Positions 16,751 through 25,667 of a DNA stretch of 64,000 nt are shown piece by piece. The DNA lies in contig CAZMLU010000001.1 in NCBI GenBank assembly GCA_964567295.1, positions 29,358 through 93,357 of the forward strand, written 5' to 3'. The stretch comes from SLJK01 sp964567295. Lineage in GTDB: Bacteria > Bacillota > Dethiobacteria > DTU022 > UBA8154. Within the stretch, counting starts at the first letter, position 1. Every line of letters starts with the position of its first letter. Both the position numbers and the translations under genes were made by a program. The notes beneath the pieces were generated by a model. It ran no database searches and was not told where the DNA came from. It saw only the letters and a program-made list of their open reading frames with translations.

Positions 16751-17437
16751 TTACCCCTCCCTGAATTTATAACCGGTGCCCCAAACGGTGAGAATATAGT
16801 CTGGTTCAGCGGGATTTTCTTCTATCTTTTCACGTAAATGCCTGATATGGACGTCTACTGTCCGGGCATCTCCCCCGTAGCCATATCCCCATACCTGCTC
16901 CAGAAGCTGTTCTCTGGAAAATACTTTGCCAGGGTTAGAAGCGAGAAAACTAAGAAGAGCATACTCCCTGGAAGTAAGGGGGATGTCCTTGTCTTTGATA
17001 GTAAGACGGTGTTTGATAAGATCTATCTTCATTGCACCAATACGGATAGTTTTTTTACCAAGATCGGTCTGTGGAACGGCACGTCTCAAAATAGCCTTTA
17101 TCCTGGCTATTAGCTCCCTGGTGTTAAAAGGCTTGGTAATATAATCGTCGGCCCCCAGTTCCAGCCCCAAAATCTTGTCTATATCCTCATCACGAGCAGT
17201 AAGCATAATTATGGGTAGATCGGACTGGCGGCGGAGCGCCCGGCAGACTTCAAAACCATCTATCTTGGGAAGCATAAGGTCCAATACCACAAGGTCTGCT
17301 TCATCATTTTCAAAAAAATTTAGGGCTTCTTGCCCATCGTAGGCAACCACTACCTGAAAGCCCTCTTTTTCAAGGCTAAATTTCAAGGCTTTGGCCAGGG
17401 TTTGTTCGTCTTCTACCAGGAGAATCTTTTTCTCCAT
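16751..17437 (-). CDS. OmpR-family response regulator (WalR/PhoP/MtrA type)
   Basis: A 228-aa regulator with an N-terminal receiver domain: acidic pocket ED at 10-11, phospho-acceptor Asp53 in VVLDLMLPKIDG, and the conserved Lys in ITKPFNTREL. The C-terminal winged helix shows VFSREQLLEQVWGYGYGG and the recognition-helix region TVDVHIRHLREKIE. It is the cognate partner of the adjacent histidine kinase and starts only 4 nt after the uracil-DNA glycosylase stop, tying it to the glycogen operon upstream. Its target genes are unknown. Confidence 0.95.
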   Translation of the reverse strand: MEKKILLVEDEQTLAKALKFSLEKEGFQVVVAYDGQEALNFFENDEADLVVLDLMLPKIDGFEVCRALRRQSDLPIIMLTARDEDIDKILGLELGADDYITKPFNTRELIARIKAILRRAVPQTDLGKKTIRIGAMKIDLIKHRLTIKDKDIPLTSREYALLSFLASNPGKVFSREQLLEQVWGYGYGGDARTVDVHIRHLREKIEENPAEPDYILTVWGTGYKFREG

Positions 17438-17441
17438 CTTA

Positions 17442-18176
17442 TCAGCGCTCCTTTTCGCTCAGCTCACGATAACGTTCCATTACTTTCAACATATCTTCCC
17501 ATACAGGCCTTTTCTTGGAAGGGTCGCGCAGCAAGGCCGCTGGATGAAAGGTAGGCATCAACGGGCGCCCTCCGAATTCGTTCCAATTGCCCCGCTCCCT
17601 GGTGATAGAAAAATTTGGGCGGAGCAGGGTTTTTGAGGCAACGGCACCCAGGCATACCATGAGAAGGGGATCAATTAGCTCTATTTGCTTCTCCAGCAAG
17701 GGTAGACAGGTCTCAATCTCCTCTCGCTGAGGGGCCCTATTGTCGGGAGGACGACACTTAACAATATTTGCTATGTAGACTTCTTCCCGCTGTAGGCCAG
17801 CTGCTGCCAGGATGCGGTTCAGAAGTTGGCCGGCTTTTCCTACAAAGGGGCGGCCCAGTTTATCTTCTTCCCCTCCCGGCCCCTCCCCGATAAACATGAG
17901 CCCGGCCCGGAGATCACCTTCACCAAAAACTACCCCGCTTGCTCCTTCTCTCAGTGAGCAGCTCCTGCATTCCAGGCAGACTTTCTTCCATTCTTCCAGG
18001 GAGCTATCCTCATTTTCTGCTGTCTTCTCCCGCAGCAAAAAATTATTGTGGCCTTCTTGGGCTTCATTGTTCGCTATATCATTGTAATCCTTATAATTTG
18101 ACTTATATTGGCCTAAATAACTGAGAATATTGAACTGCTCTTCCAATAGGCTCACCTCTAAGTTAATATTCTGCAT
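17442..18176 (-). CDS. Family 4 (Fe-S) uracil-DNA glycosylase
   Basis: A 244-aa DNA repair enzyme that removes uracil from DNA. Motif A is GEGPGGEEDKLGRPFVG and motif B is HPAALLR. Four Fe-S cluster cysteines fit the C-x2-C of CLECRSC, then VKCRPPDNRAP and ETCLPLL. A poorly conserved, Asn-rich N-terminal extension of about 55 residues precedes the catalytic domain. The ATG at 18176 has an AGAGG about 12 nt upstream; a GTG at 18209, directly abutting the stop of the preceding gene, is the alternative start. It lies at the end of the glycogen operon and just before the two-component genes, an odd location for a repair gene. Confidence 0.93.
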   Translation of the reverse strand: MQNINLEVSLLEEQFNILSYLGQYKSNYKDYNDIANNEAQEGHNNFLLREKTAENEDSSLEEWKKVCLECRSCSLREGASGVVFGEGDLRAGLMFIGEGPGGEEDKLGRPFVGKAGQLLNRILAAAGLQREEVYIANIVKCRPPDNRAPQREEIETCLPLLEKQIELIDPLLMVCLGAVASKTLLRPNFSITRERGNWNEFGGRPLMPTFHPAALLRDPSKKRPVWEDMLKVMERYRELSEKER

Positions 18177-18209
18177 AATATTGCATATTCCTCTTCTTGT
18201 TTCATTCAC

Positions 18210-21200
18210 TTAAAGGCCCCTGTTATACTTTTGGGTAAGTTTTCTCAGTTTTTCTCCCCGCCCGGTCTTTAACCAGCGGGAGGAAAAGCGCCAACGCCAG
18301 TTATTCTCTATAGTTCCGGGGGAGTTCATGCGCCCCTCACTACCCAGTCCGAATATATCCTGCAGCGGTATGATTACTTTTTCCGCGTCACTACGCAGTG
18401 CCATATCTATGAAAAACCATGGAATATCCTTTTCTTCTTGGGGTTTCCCCGGCAAAAGCCCCTTACGCCCCTTGTTCCGGTACCAGCCCAACAGGGTATC
18501 GTTGTCATGGGTGCCTGTATAAAGAACGTTGTTTTTATCATATAAAGGAAAGTGAAAGCCCCCATTTCCCTCTTCCAGAGCAAATTGCAGTATTTTCATG
18601 CCCGGCAGGTCAAAGCGAACCCTCAGTTCGTCCACTGCAGGGGTGATATAACCCAGATCTTCAGCTATAAGGGGCAAAGCTCCCAGATCTCTTTCCACGC
18701 TTGCGAAAAAAATCTCTCCTGGTCCCTTTACCCATTGGCCGTTAACAGCAGTCTCCGCTCCTGCAGGAACTTCCCAATATGCTTCAAACGCGCGGAAGTG
18801 GTCTATACGAATAATATCAACCTGCCCTGCCAGAACTTTCAGCCGTTCTCTCCACCACAGGAAGTCGTCTTTCTCCATCTCTTCCCAGCGATAATGAGGG
18901 TTTCCCCATAGTTGGCCGGTCTCGCTAAAATAGTCTGGAGGCACGCCTGCCATGGTCAGCGGATCACCCTTTTCATCCAGCCGAAAGAGGGAGGGATTAG
19001 CCCAGACATCGCAGCTGTCATGAGCTACAAAAATGGGCAGATCCCCGATAATCTTTACTTCTTTGCTTGCGGCATAGTCCCGTATTTTCCTCCACTGAGT
19101 AAAAAATATGTACTGCAGAAATTTTGTGAACTCCACTTCTTTTTTCAAGAGGCGGCGGTATCTCTCCAACTCCTCCGGTTGGCGAAAGGCTGCCCCTTCT
19201 TCCCAGGCATTCCATCTCTTCCCTTCGAAGTGCACTTTCAAAGCGCTAAAAAGAGCATAATCTTCCAGCCAGTTGCTATTTGAGTCACAGAACTCCCTGT
19301 ACCGGGGAGAATTCTCTTCGCCCCGCTCCAAAAATCTAATAAACGCTTGGCGCAAAAGGGGTTCCTTAATCCTCCTGGCTAACTCAAAATCAGCACGGTC
19401 TTCCTCTAAAAGAGGCATGGATTCCAGATCCGAATGAGACAGAAGCCCCTCTTCCTGCAGCCGCAGCGGATCTATTAAGAGTGGGTTGCCGGCAAAGGCG
19501 GAGAAACACTGGTAAGGTGACTCCCCCAGGGCGGGAGGGTTTAGGGGCAGGATCTGCCATAGGCTCTGCCCACTCGATTTTAAAAAATCTATAAACTCAA
19601 ACGCTTCTTTACCCATACCTCCAACGCCATAAGGAGAGGGAAGCGATGTTAGATGTAGAAGAATCCCGCTTTCCCTCCTGCTGCCGTAGTTATCACCCCA
19701 GCGTTCCCGGAGTAGGACCTTGCCTTCCAAGGGCTCCAGGGTCAGAGCCAATTTTCCTTCCTGAAGAGGGATCTCGGAGTAACCGTCCAGTGGATCTATC
19801 ATCCGTTCTTGGCTCCAAGCGCTTATATCCAACAAGAGGAATGCTTGATTCCAGGGATCGGCATTTATAGCTGTTAGTGCCATGTTATTTTTCTTTTCTG
19901 CTCCAAACTCATCCCTGCCTCCTTCTATCAATCTAACAAAACAGTAGACTTTTTCTTCGGCGTGAAGTGGGAGCCAGCGGCCTGTTCTCAAGACATCATA
20001 ATGGTTGCGTAAAGCAATGAGTCGACGATACCAATCCTGCAGTTCTCCGTCTTCTTCTCCCCAGGGAAAAGTGCCCCGGTTTTCTGGATCTTTGCCTCCT
20101 TCACTTCCTACTTCATCGCCGTAATAGAGGCAAGGTGCGCCAGGAAAGGTGAACTGCCAGAGAGCTGCTGCTTTCAACCTGGTCTTTTGGATGCTCCGTT
20201 TATGTTCCCGGTCTAATTCTTGGGGAAGAGCTTCGCCAAGGACTGTAAAGATACGGGCAACATCATGCCCGCCGATTAGATTGAGGAGACTAAAAAAATG
20301 GGGGCGGGGATAATTTTCATAAATGCTCATCAGGGTTCTGTTAATCTCTACAGCATTGCGTTTAAGAAGCAAAAAATCCACCAGGGCGTTGCGAAAAGGA
20401 TAATTGGTAACCCCGTCCAACTCTTTCCCCAGCAGGTATTCCCTTCTTCTGTCATAGCTTTCCTTGTGGGAAGCGTCTTCCCACACCTCTCCGATAAGAA
20501 CGGAATCAGGGTCCATCTCCTTCAGGGCGCGGCGAAATTCTTGAAGAAAGTCACCGGGAAGCTCATCTACAACATCCAGGCGCCACCCTTTGATACCCTT
20601 TTTCCCCCAATACTTCAAAACACTGTTTTCATCAAAGATTATAAAACGCAGGTATGACGGTTCCAGTTCATTAACATTGGGCATGTTATCTATGTCCCAC
20701 CAGCATTCATAGCTGTCAGGGTATTCGCTAAAAGAAAACCAGGAGAAGTAGGGTGATTCAGGAGATTGGAAGGCGCCCAGGGATTCGTAGTTGCCTTCCT
20801 TGTTAAAATAAATACTATCGCTACCAGTATGACTGAAGACACCATCCAAAATTACGGAGATTCCCAGCTTTTCTGCTTCACTGCAAAGCTGCTCGAAGAA
20901 AGCATTATCGCCAAACATGGGATCTATTTTATGGTAATCACCTGTATCGTATTTATGGTTGCTGGGGGATTCAAAGAGAGGGTTAAAATAAATAGCTTTT
21001 ATCCCCAGGGCCTTCAGGTAAGGAAGCTTTTTTCTTACCCCATAGAGGTTACCCCCAAAGAAATCCCAGCGGGCCACCTTGCCGCTGCCCATTTCCCTGA
21101 TATAGAACGTCTTGTTATCCCAATGAGAATGGAGGAGACTGTTTTTTTTGGGATTCAACACTTTTCCCTCCTCCATCCCGTTGCAAAAGCGTTCCACAAA

Positions 21201-21644
21201 AATCTGGTAGACTACGGCATCTTTGAACCATGAAGGGGTGGAAAAATCCTTTTTGTAAACGGTCACCTGGTAAGGAGGAGGTAAAGTTTCTGCTACCTGG
21301 CCCGCTCCTCCCATTCCTGTAGCGTCGCTACCATAATACAGGGTTTTATTATCTCCTGTAACCACTCTAAAAAAATACCATAGAAGGCAAGGAAAAGAAG
21401 GCATGCGAAGCTTTGTATTGTAAATCCTTTCCTCTCCCTTTACCTGCATAAGTTCTAACTGTATTCTGGAAACGCTTTTCCCGCCTCCAGCTTCCTCACG
21501 GTAAAGCTCCAGGATTACCTCTTTTAACGGGTCAATTGCTCTTACCATTAGCCTTAGTTCTAACTCATCTTCGCAGGGCAAGGCTCCGAAAGGGTTTCTG
21601 TAGAAGAGAGTATGGGTATTGTGGTAAATCTTTACATTTGACAA
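18210..21644 (-). CDS. Fusion of GH13 alpha-glucan hydrolase and GH77 4-alpha-glucanotransferase
   Basis: An 1144-aa two-enzyme protein. Residues 1-130 are an N-terminal beta-sandwich; 135-640 are a GH13 barrel with DGVFSHTG (267-274), the nucleophile Asp357 in GWRLDVVDE, the acid/base Glu386 in IGEVWED, and HD 460-461. From about 655 to the end it is a MalQ-like GH77 domain, with LLHLTSLPSPYGVGGMG, SPYQCFSAFAGNPLL, RIDHFRAFEAYW, IAEDLGYIT and GTHDNDTLLGW. Together they can open branch or internal linkages and rearrange maltodextrins from glycogen. The start is TTG at 21644, with TAGGAG 7 nt upstream. It follows glgP by 99 nt. No stop or frameshift separates the halves, so the fusion looks genuine. 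The GH13 specificity (neopullulanase-like or isoamylase-like) is not certain. Confidence 0.93.
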   Translation of the reverse strand: MSNVKIYHNTHTLFYRNPFGALPCEDELELRLMVRAIDPLKEVILELYREEAGGGKSVSRIQLELMQVKGEERIYNTKLRMPSFPCLLWYFFRVVTGDNKTLYYGSDATGMGGAGQVAETLPPPYQVTVYKKDFSTPSWFKDAVVYQIFVERFCNGMEEGKVLNPKKNSLLHSHWDNKTFYIREMGSGKVARWDFFGGNLYGVRKKLPYLKALGIKAIYFNPLFESPSNHKYDTGDYHKIDPMFGDNAFFEQLCSEAEKLGISVILDGVFSHTGSDSIYFNKEGNYESLGAFQSPESPYFSWFSFSEYPDSYECWWDIDNMPNVNELEPSYLRFIIFDENSVLKYWGKKGIKGWRLDVVDELPGDFLQEFRRALKEMDPDSVLIGEVWEDASHKESYDRRREYLLGKELDGVTNYPFRNALVDFLLLKRNAVEINRTLMSIYENYPRPHFFSLLNLIGGHDVARIFTVLGEALPQELDREHKRSIQKTRLKAAALWQFTFPGAPCLYYGDEVGSEGGKDPENRGTFPWGEEDGELQDWYRRLIALRNHYDVLRTGRWLPLHAEEKVYCFVRLIEGGRDEFGAEKKNNMALTAINADPWNQAFLLLDISAWSQERMIDPLDGYSEIPLQEGKLALTLEPLEGKVLLRERWGDNYGSRRESGILLHLTSLPSPYGVGGMGKEAFEFIDFLKSSGQSLWQILPLNPPALGESPYQCFSAFAGNPLLIDPLRLQEEGLLSHSDLESMPLLEEDRADFELARRIKEPLLRQAFIRFLERGEENSPRYREFCDSNSNWLEDYALFSALKVHFEGKRWNAWEEGAAFRQPEELERYRRLLKKEVEFTKFLQYIFFTQWRKIRDYAASKEVKIIGDLPIFVAHDSCDVWANPSLFRLDEKGDPLTMAGVPPDYFSETGQLWGNPHYRWEEMEKDDFLWWRERLKVLAGQVDIIRIDHFRAFEAYWEVPAGAETAVNGQWVKGPGEIFFASVERDLGALPLIAEDLGYITPAVDELRVRFDLPGMKILQFALEEGNGGFHFPLYDKNNVLYTGTHDNDTLLGWYRNKGRKGLLPGKPQEEKDIPWFFIDMALRSDAEKVIIPLQDIFGLGSEGRMNSPGTIENNWRWRFSSRWLKTGRGEKLRKLTQKYNRGL

Positions 21645-21743
21645 AAAAATACTCCTATCACGAAAATGAAGGCTTTGATGGCAAAGTAAAACACCGGGTT
21701 TGCGTAGAAAACCTCCCTGCCATATGCTTACATTTTTTCAAGC

Positions 21744-24194
21744 TTAAGAGGAATGCTGTTGTGCCGCGATCTCTTTTACAGGTTCTATTCCCCAGATCTC
21801 CTCTGCATACTCCGAGACGGTGCGATCGCTGGAAAATTTCCCGGAACAGGCAATATTGGTGATGGACATTTCCAACCATTTGCCCCGGTCCCGGTAGTGC
21901 CTATCGACACTATCACAAGCTTCTGCATAGGAAAAATAATCCTTCAGGACGAAGTATTCATCGTTTTCGGTGAGCAGTAGATCGTAAATCTCCTTAAATT
22001 CCTTATTTTGCGAAGAAGGAAATCCTTGTTTAAGCTGGTCCATCAACTTTCTTATTCTATGCTCTTCGTTATATATATCCACAGATCGATATCCGCCGGA
22101 GCGGTAATAGCTTAGCACTTCACTGGGTGAGAGGCCAAAGATAAACATGTTATCACTGCCCACCTCTTCCAATATTTCTATATTGGCACCGTCAAGTGTG
22201 CCCAGTGTAACAGCCCCATTCATCATGAATTTCATGTTGCCCGTGCCTGAGGCTTCCTTCGTGGCCGTGGAGATCTGCTTACTTATATCGGCCGCGGGAA
22301 TGACCATTTCCGCCAGGGAAACACGGTAATTTTCCAGGAATACCATCTTGATTTTATCCTGCAGATGTTTATCTGAATTTACTGCAGCAGCAACTGTATT
22401 AATCAGTTTTATAGTATCTTTGGCAAGCAGATAACCCGGTGCCGCCTTCCCGGCGAAGATAAAAGTACGAGGATGTATATCAAGGCTCGGATCCTCTCTA
22501 AGCCGATTATAGAGCTCCATAATATGGAGCACGTTTAATATCTGCCTTTTGTAAGCATGTATGCGCTTAACCTGCACGTCAAAAATAGAGTTTATATCCA
22601 CCGCCACCCCGTTTTTTTCCTTTATATATTGGGCCAGGAATTGTTTGCGTTGATTCTTAGCTTTTTGAGCCTCTTCCTGAAAGGCCCTGTCACGAGCATA
22701 ACCTTGCAGCTGTTTAAGCTGAATGGGGTCCTTGATCCAACCCCGACCGATTGCAGAGCTGATCAGCTCTGCCAGTTCGGGGTTGGCTTTTAAAAGCCAG
22801 CGACGGTGTGTTATCCCATTGGTCTTATTGTTAAATTTTTGGGGAAAGGCCTGGTAAAAATCTTTCATCTCTCTTTTTTTCAGGATCTTTGTATGAATTT
22901 TAGCTACCCCGTTAACGCTATGGCTTCCTGCAACCGCCAGATGTGACATTTTTACCTGTCCATCAGCAATAATGGCCATTTTTCCGATCTTCCCCCACTG
23001 GCCCGGGTATTTTTCCCATAGTCCACGGCAGAAACTTTCGTTCATCTCTTCCACAATCATGAATATACGGGGCAAAAGGGTTTTAAAAACATCTTCCGGC
23101 CAGGTTTCCAGTGCTTCGGACAGGGTGGTATGGTTGGTATAAGAGATAACCTGTCCGGTAATGTGGAATGCTTCCTCCCAGCCCAAGCCTTCTTCATCCA
23201 TGAGCAGGCGCATCAGTTCCGGTATGGCCAGGGCCGGGTGTGTATCGTTTATATGTATGGCTATCTTTTGCGGAAGGTTCTTCAAAGAGTCATTATGCTT
23301 TTTAAAGCGACGAATAATCCCCTGCAAGCTTGCTGAAACCAGGAAGTATTCCTGCTTAAGGCGCAGCACCCTGCCTTCATGATAGGTATCATCGGGATAG
23401 AGAAATTGAGAGATGGACTCCGATTCGTACTTATTATCCAGAGCTTTTTTCTGGCCGTTATGGGCAGAGGTAAAATAATCATGGCACTGAGGGTCTACCT
23501 CGGCGCTCCAGAGACGAAGAGTATTAACCAGGGGACTGCCATAGCCGCAGACGGGAATGTCATAGGGAACGGCCATAACCACCTGGTAGCCTTCATGGTG
23601 GAAAACGAGCCTGCCGTTTTGCCACTCCGGGCGGATATCGCCGCCGAATTTGACTTCAAGGGCCTTATCAGATTTGCGGATTTCCCAAACGTTACCTTCC
23701 CGCAGCCAATACTCGGGTAGCTCCACCTGGTAGCCATCAATTATTCTCTGCTCAAAAAGGCCGTATTTATAACGGATCCCGCATCCGTGACCGGGAAGGT
23801 TCAGGGACGCCATGGAATCCAGGAAGCAAGCTGCCAAACGTCCCAGGCCGCCATTACCCAAACCTGCGTCAGGTTCCTGCTCTTCAAGCCTATCCAGATC
23901 AATGCCCAACTCTTGTAAACCTTCCGCACAGAGTTCTCTTATACCCAGGTTTATAAGGTTGTTACCTGCGAGCCTTCCCAATAAGAATTCCATGGAGAGA
24001 TAATAAACCTGCTTAACACCTGCGTTTTTATAGAGTTCGTTGGTTGCAATCCAGCCCCTGGTCAGATATTCCCTAATGAGAACTCCAAGGGCGATATACT
24101 TATCCGCATCCGTTGCTTCCTCCAGGCTTGTACCCCTTAACAGCTCCAGTTTCTGGATGTAAGCATTTTTAAAGCTATCTTTGTCTCGAAACAT
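21744..24194 (-). CDS. glgP: Glycogen/maltodextrin phosphorylase
   Basis: An 816-aa GT35 enzyme that cleaves alpha-1,4 ends of glycogen with phosphate to glucose-1-phosphate, in the cytoplasm. Hallmarks are YYLSMEFLLGRLAGNNL, DAGLGNGGLGRLAACFLDS, HINDTHPALAIPELMR, VKRIHAYKRQ and the PLP-lysine segment EASGTGNMKFMMNGA. ATG at 24194 is preferred because the protein then begins MFRDKDSFKNAY like other family members; the upstream open frame lies within glgA. It is 22 nt after glgA, with a weak GGTGG/GGGG ribosome site. It works with the downstream GH13-GH77 fusion, which removes branch stubs. Confidence 0.96.
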   Translation of the reverse strand: MFRDKDSFKNAYIQKLELLRGTSLEEATDADKYIALGVLIREYLTRGWIATNELYKNAGVKQVYYLSMEFLLGRLAGNNLINLGIRELCAEGLQELGIDLDRLEEQEPDAGLGNGGLGRLAACFLDSMASLNLPGHGCGIRYKYGLFEQRIIDGYQVELPEYWLREGNVWEIRKSDKALEVKFGGDIRPEWQNGRLVFHHEGYQVVMAVPYDIPVCGYGSPLVNTLRLWSAEVDPQCHDYFTSAHNGQKKALDNKYESESISQFLYPDDTYHEGRVLRLKQEYFLVSASLQGIIRRFKKHNDSLKNLPQKIAIHINDTHPALAIPELMRLLMDEEGLGWEEAFHITGQVISYTNHTTLSEALETWPEDVFKTLLPRIFMIVEEMNESFCRGLWEKYPGQWGKIGKMAIIADGQVKMSHLAVAGSHSVNGVAKIHTKILKKREMKDFYQAFPQKFNNKTNGITHRRWLLKANPELAELISSAIGRGWIKDPIQLKQLQGYARDRAFQEEAQKAKNQRKQFLAQYIKEKNGVAVDINSIFDVQVKRIHAYKRQILNVLHIMELYNRLREDPSLDIHPRTFIFAGKAAPGYLLAKDTIKLINTVAAAVNSDKHLQDKIKMVFLENYRVSLAEMVIPAADISKQISTATKEASGTGNMKFMMNGAVTLGTLDGANIEILEEVGSDNMFIFGLSPSEVLSYYRSGGYRSVDIYNEEHRIRKLMDQLKQGFPSSQNKEFKEIYDLLLTENDEYFVLKDYFSYAEACDSVDRHYRDRGKWLEMSITNIACSGKFSSDRTVSEYAEEIWGIEPVKEIAAQQHSS

Positions 24195-24216
24195 AAAACC
24201 CCAACACCACCGTCTT

Positions 24217-25647
24217 TTAATTATGCAGCAAACTGCTGTAAAGCTTTTGATACTGCTCTGCTGAACTCTTCCAGCTGAAATCCATCTCTGTGGCATTTTT
24301 CATTATAAGTGCCCATTTTTCCCTGTCTTGATAAGTCTTTAAGGCTTCTTTCAGGGTAGAGAGGAGCGCTTCCTTTTTATATTCGGTAAAAACAAAACCG
24401 TTTCCTTCCCCTGTTTTGGCATCAAAAGGCAGTACTGTATCTTTTAAGCCACCGGTCTCTCTTACCAGTGGAATTGTCCCGTAGCGCAAGGCGATCAGTT
24501 GCCCGATACCACAGGGTTCATAGAGGGAAGGCATTAGAAACAGATCGGCCCCAGCGTAGATACGTCGCGCCAACTGTTCGTCAAAGCGGAGCTGCACAGC
24601 TATTTTGTGCGGATAATCATAAGAAGCCCCCCGCAGAAAGGCTTCGTATTTCTGCTCTCCGGTACCGAGAAAGACCAGCTGCAGCTCCAAAGCCATAATC
24701 TCCTCCAAGGCTTCTCTCAGTAGGTCCAGTCCTTTCTGCTCTACCAGGCGGTTGATAAAGGCTACCAGTGGAATCTCTTCGTTTTGGGGAAGTCCCAGGC
24801 TTTCCTGCAAGAAGGGTTTGTTTTTGCATTTTTCAGTATAAGAAGCCCTGTAGGGAAACTTAACCTGGGGATCTCCCGTGGGATCATAAAACTGGTAATC
24901 TATGCCGTTTATGATCCCGGAGAGGCTATGCTTTCTTTTTTGAAGCAGCCCTTCAAGCTTTTCCCCGTATTCCGGGGTCTGGATCTCCCTTACATAGGTT
25001 TCACTCACAGTTGTGAGATAATCGGCAAAAACGAGGCCTGCTTTCAGGTAACTTCCCTGGCCGTAAAACTCAATCCCTTCCATGGAATAATACTCTTCAG
25101 GCAGGTCCAACAACTCCTCTAACATTTCCCAGGGAAATAGTCCCTGGTAATTTAGGTTGTGCACGGTGAATACACTTTTTATATCTTGAAAAAAAGGATG
25201 CTGCCCGTAAAGAGCTTTTAGAAAAAGGTTGACAAGGCCGGTGTGCCAATCATGAGTGTGCAGGATCTGCGGTTTAAATCCCAGGTAAGGTAGTGATTCC
25301 AAGACGGCTCGGCAAAAAAAGGCGAACCTTTCGGCATCATCCCTGAAATCGTAGATTCCGTGACGATCAAAGTAGTACTCATTATCGATAAAGTATACAG
25401 GCATCCCTTCCGACTCCAGTTCTAAAAGGCTGAAGTGCTGATATCTCCATCCCATAGAAAGGGGCATTTTTTTTCGCAGAGACATTTTTTCCTTGAACGG
25501 GAAAGGCACATCCCTGTAAAGAGGAAGGATGAGGCGGGCATCCACCCCCTTTTTCCTGAGCTCTAAGGGCAGAGAACCAATAACATCAGCCAGGCCTCCA
25601 GTCTTAATAAAAGGAACAGCTTCTGAGGCTGCAAACAGCACTTCCAT
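24217..25647 (-). CDS. glgA: Glycogen synthase (ADP-glucose)
   Basis: A 476-aa GT5 enzyme adding glucose from ADP-glucose to growing alpha-1,4 chains. The N-terminal KTGGLADVIG loop binds ADP-glucose; HTHDWHTGLV, NLNYQGLFPWE and the C-terminal MPSLYEPCGIGQLIALRYG with its Glu are diagnostic. ATG at 25647 gives the canonical MEVLFAASEAVPF start with AAAGGTGA about 11 nt ahead; a GTG five codons upstream has no ribosome site. It lies 20 nt after glgD in the glgB-C-D-A-P order. Confidence 0.97.
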   Translation of the reverse strand: MEVLFAASEAVPFIKTGGLADVIGSLPLELRKKGVDARLILPLYRDVPFPFKEKMSLRKKMPLSMGWRYQHFSLLELESEGMPVYFIDNEYYFDRHGIYDFRDDAERFAFFCRAVLESLPYLGFKPQILHTHDWHTGLVNLFLKALYGQHPFFQDIKSVFTVHNLNYQGLFPWEMLEELLDLPEEYYSMEGIEFYGQGSYLKAGLVFADYLTTVSETYVREIQTPEYGEKLEGLLQKRKHSLSGIINGIDYQFYDPTGDPQVKFPYRASYTEKCKNKPFLQESLGLPQNEEIPLVAFINRLVEQKGLDLLREALEEIMALELQLVFLGTGEQKYEAFLRGASYDYPHKIAVQLRFDEQLARRIYAGADLFLMPSLYEPCGIGQLIALRYGTIPLVRETGGLKDTVLPFDAKTGEGNGFVFTEYKKEALLSTLKEALKTYQDREKWALIMKNATEMDFSWKSSAEQYQKLYSSLLHN

Positions 25648-25667
25648 TCTTTTATCACTCACCTTTA

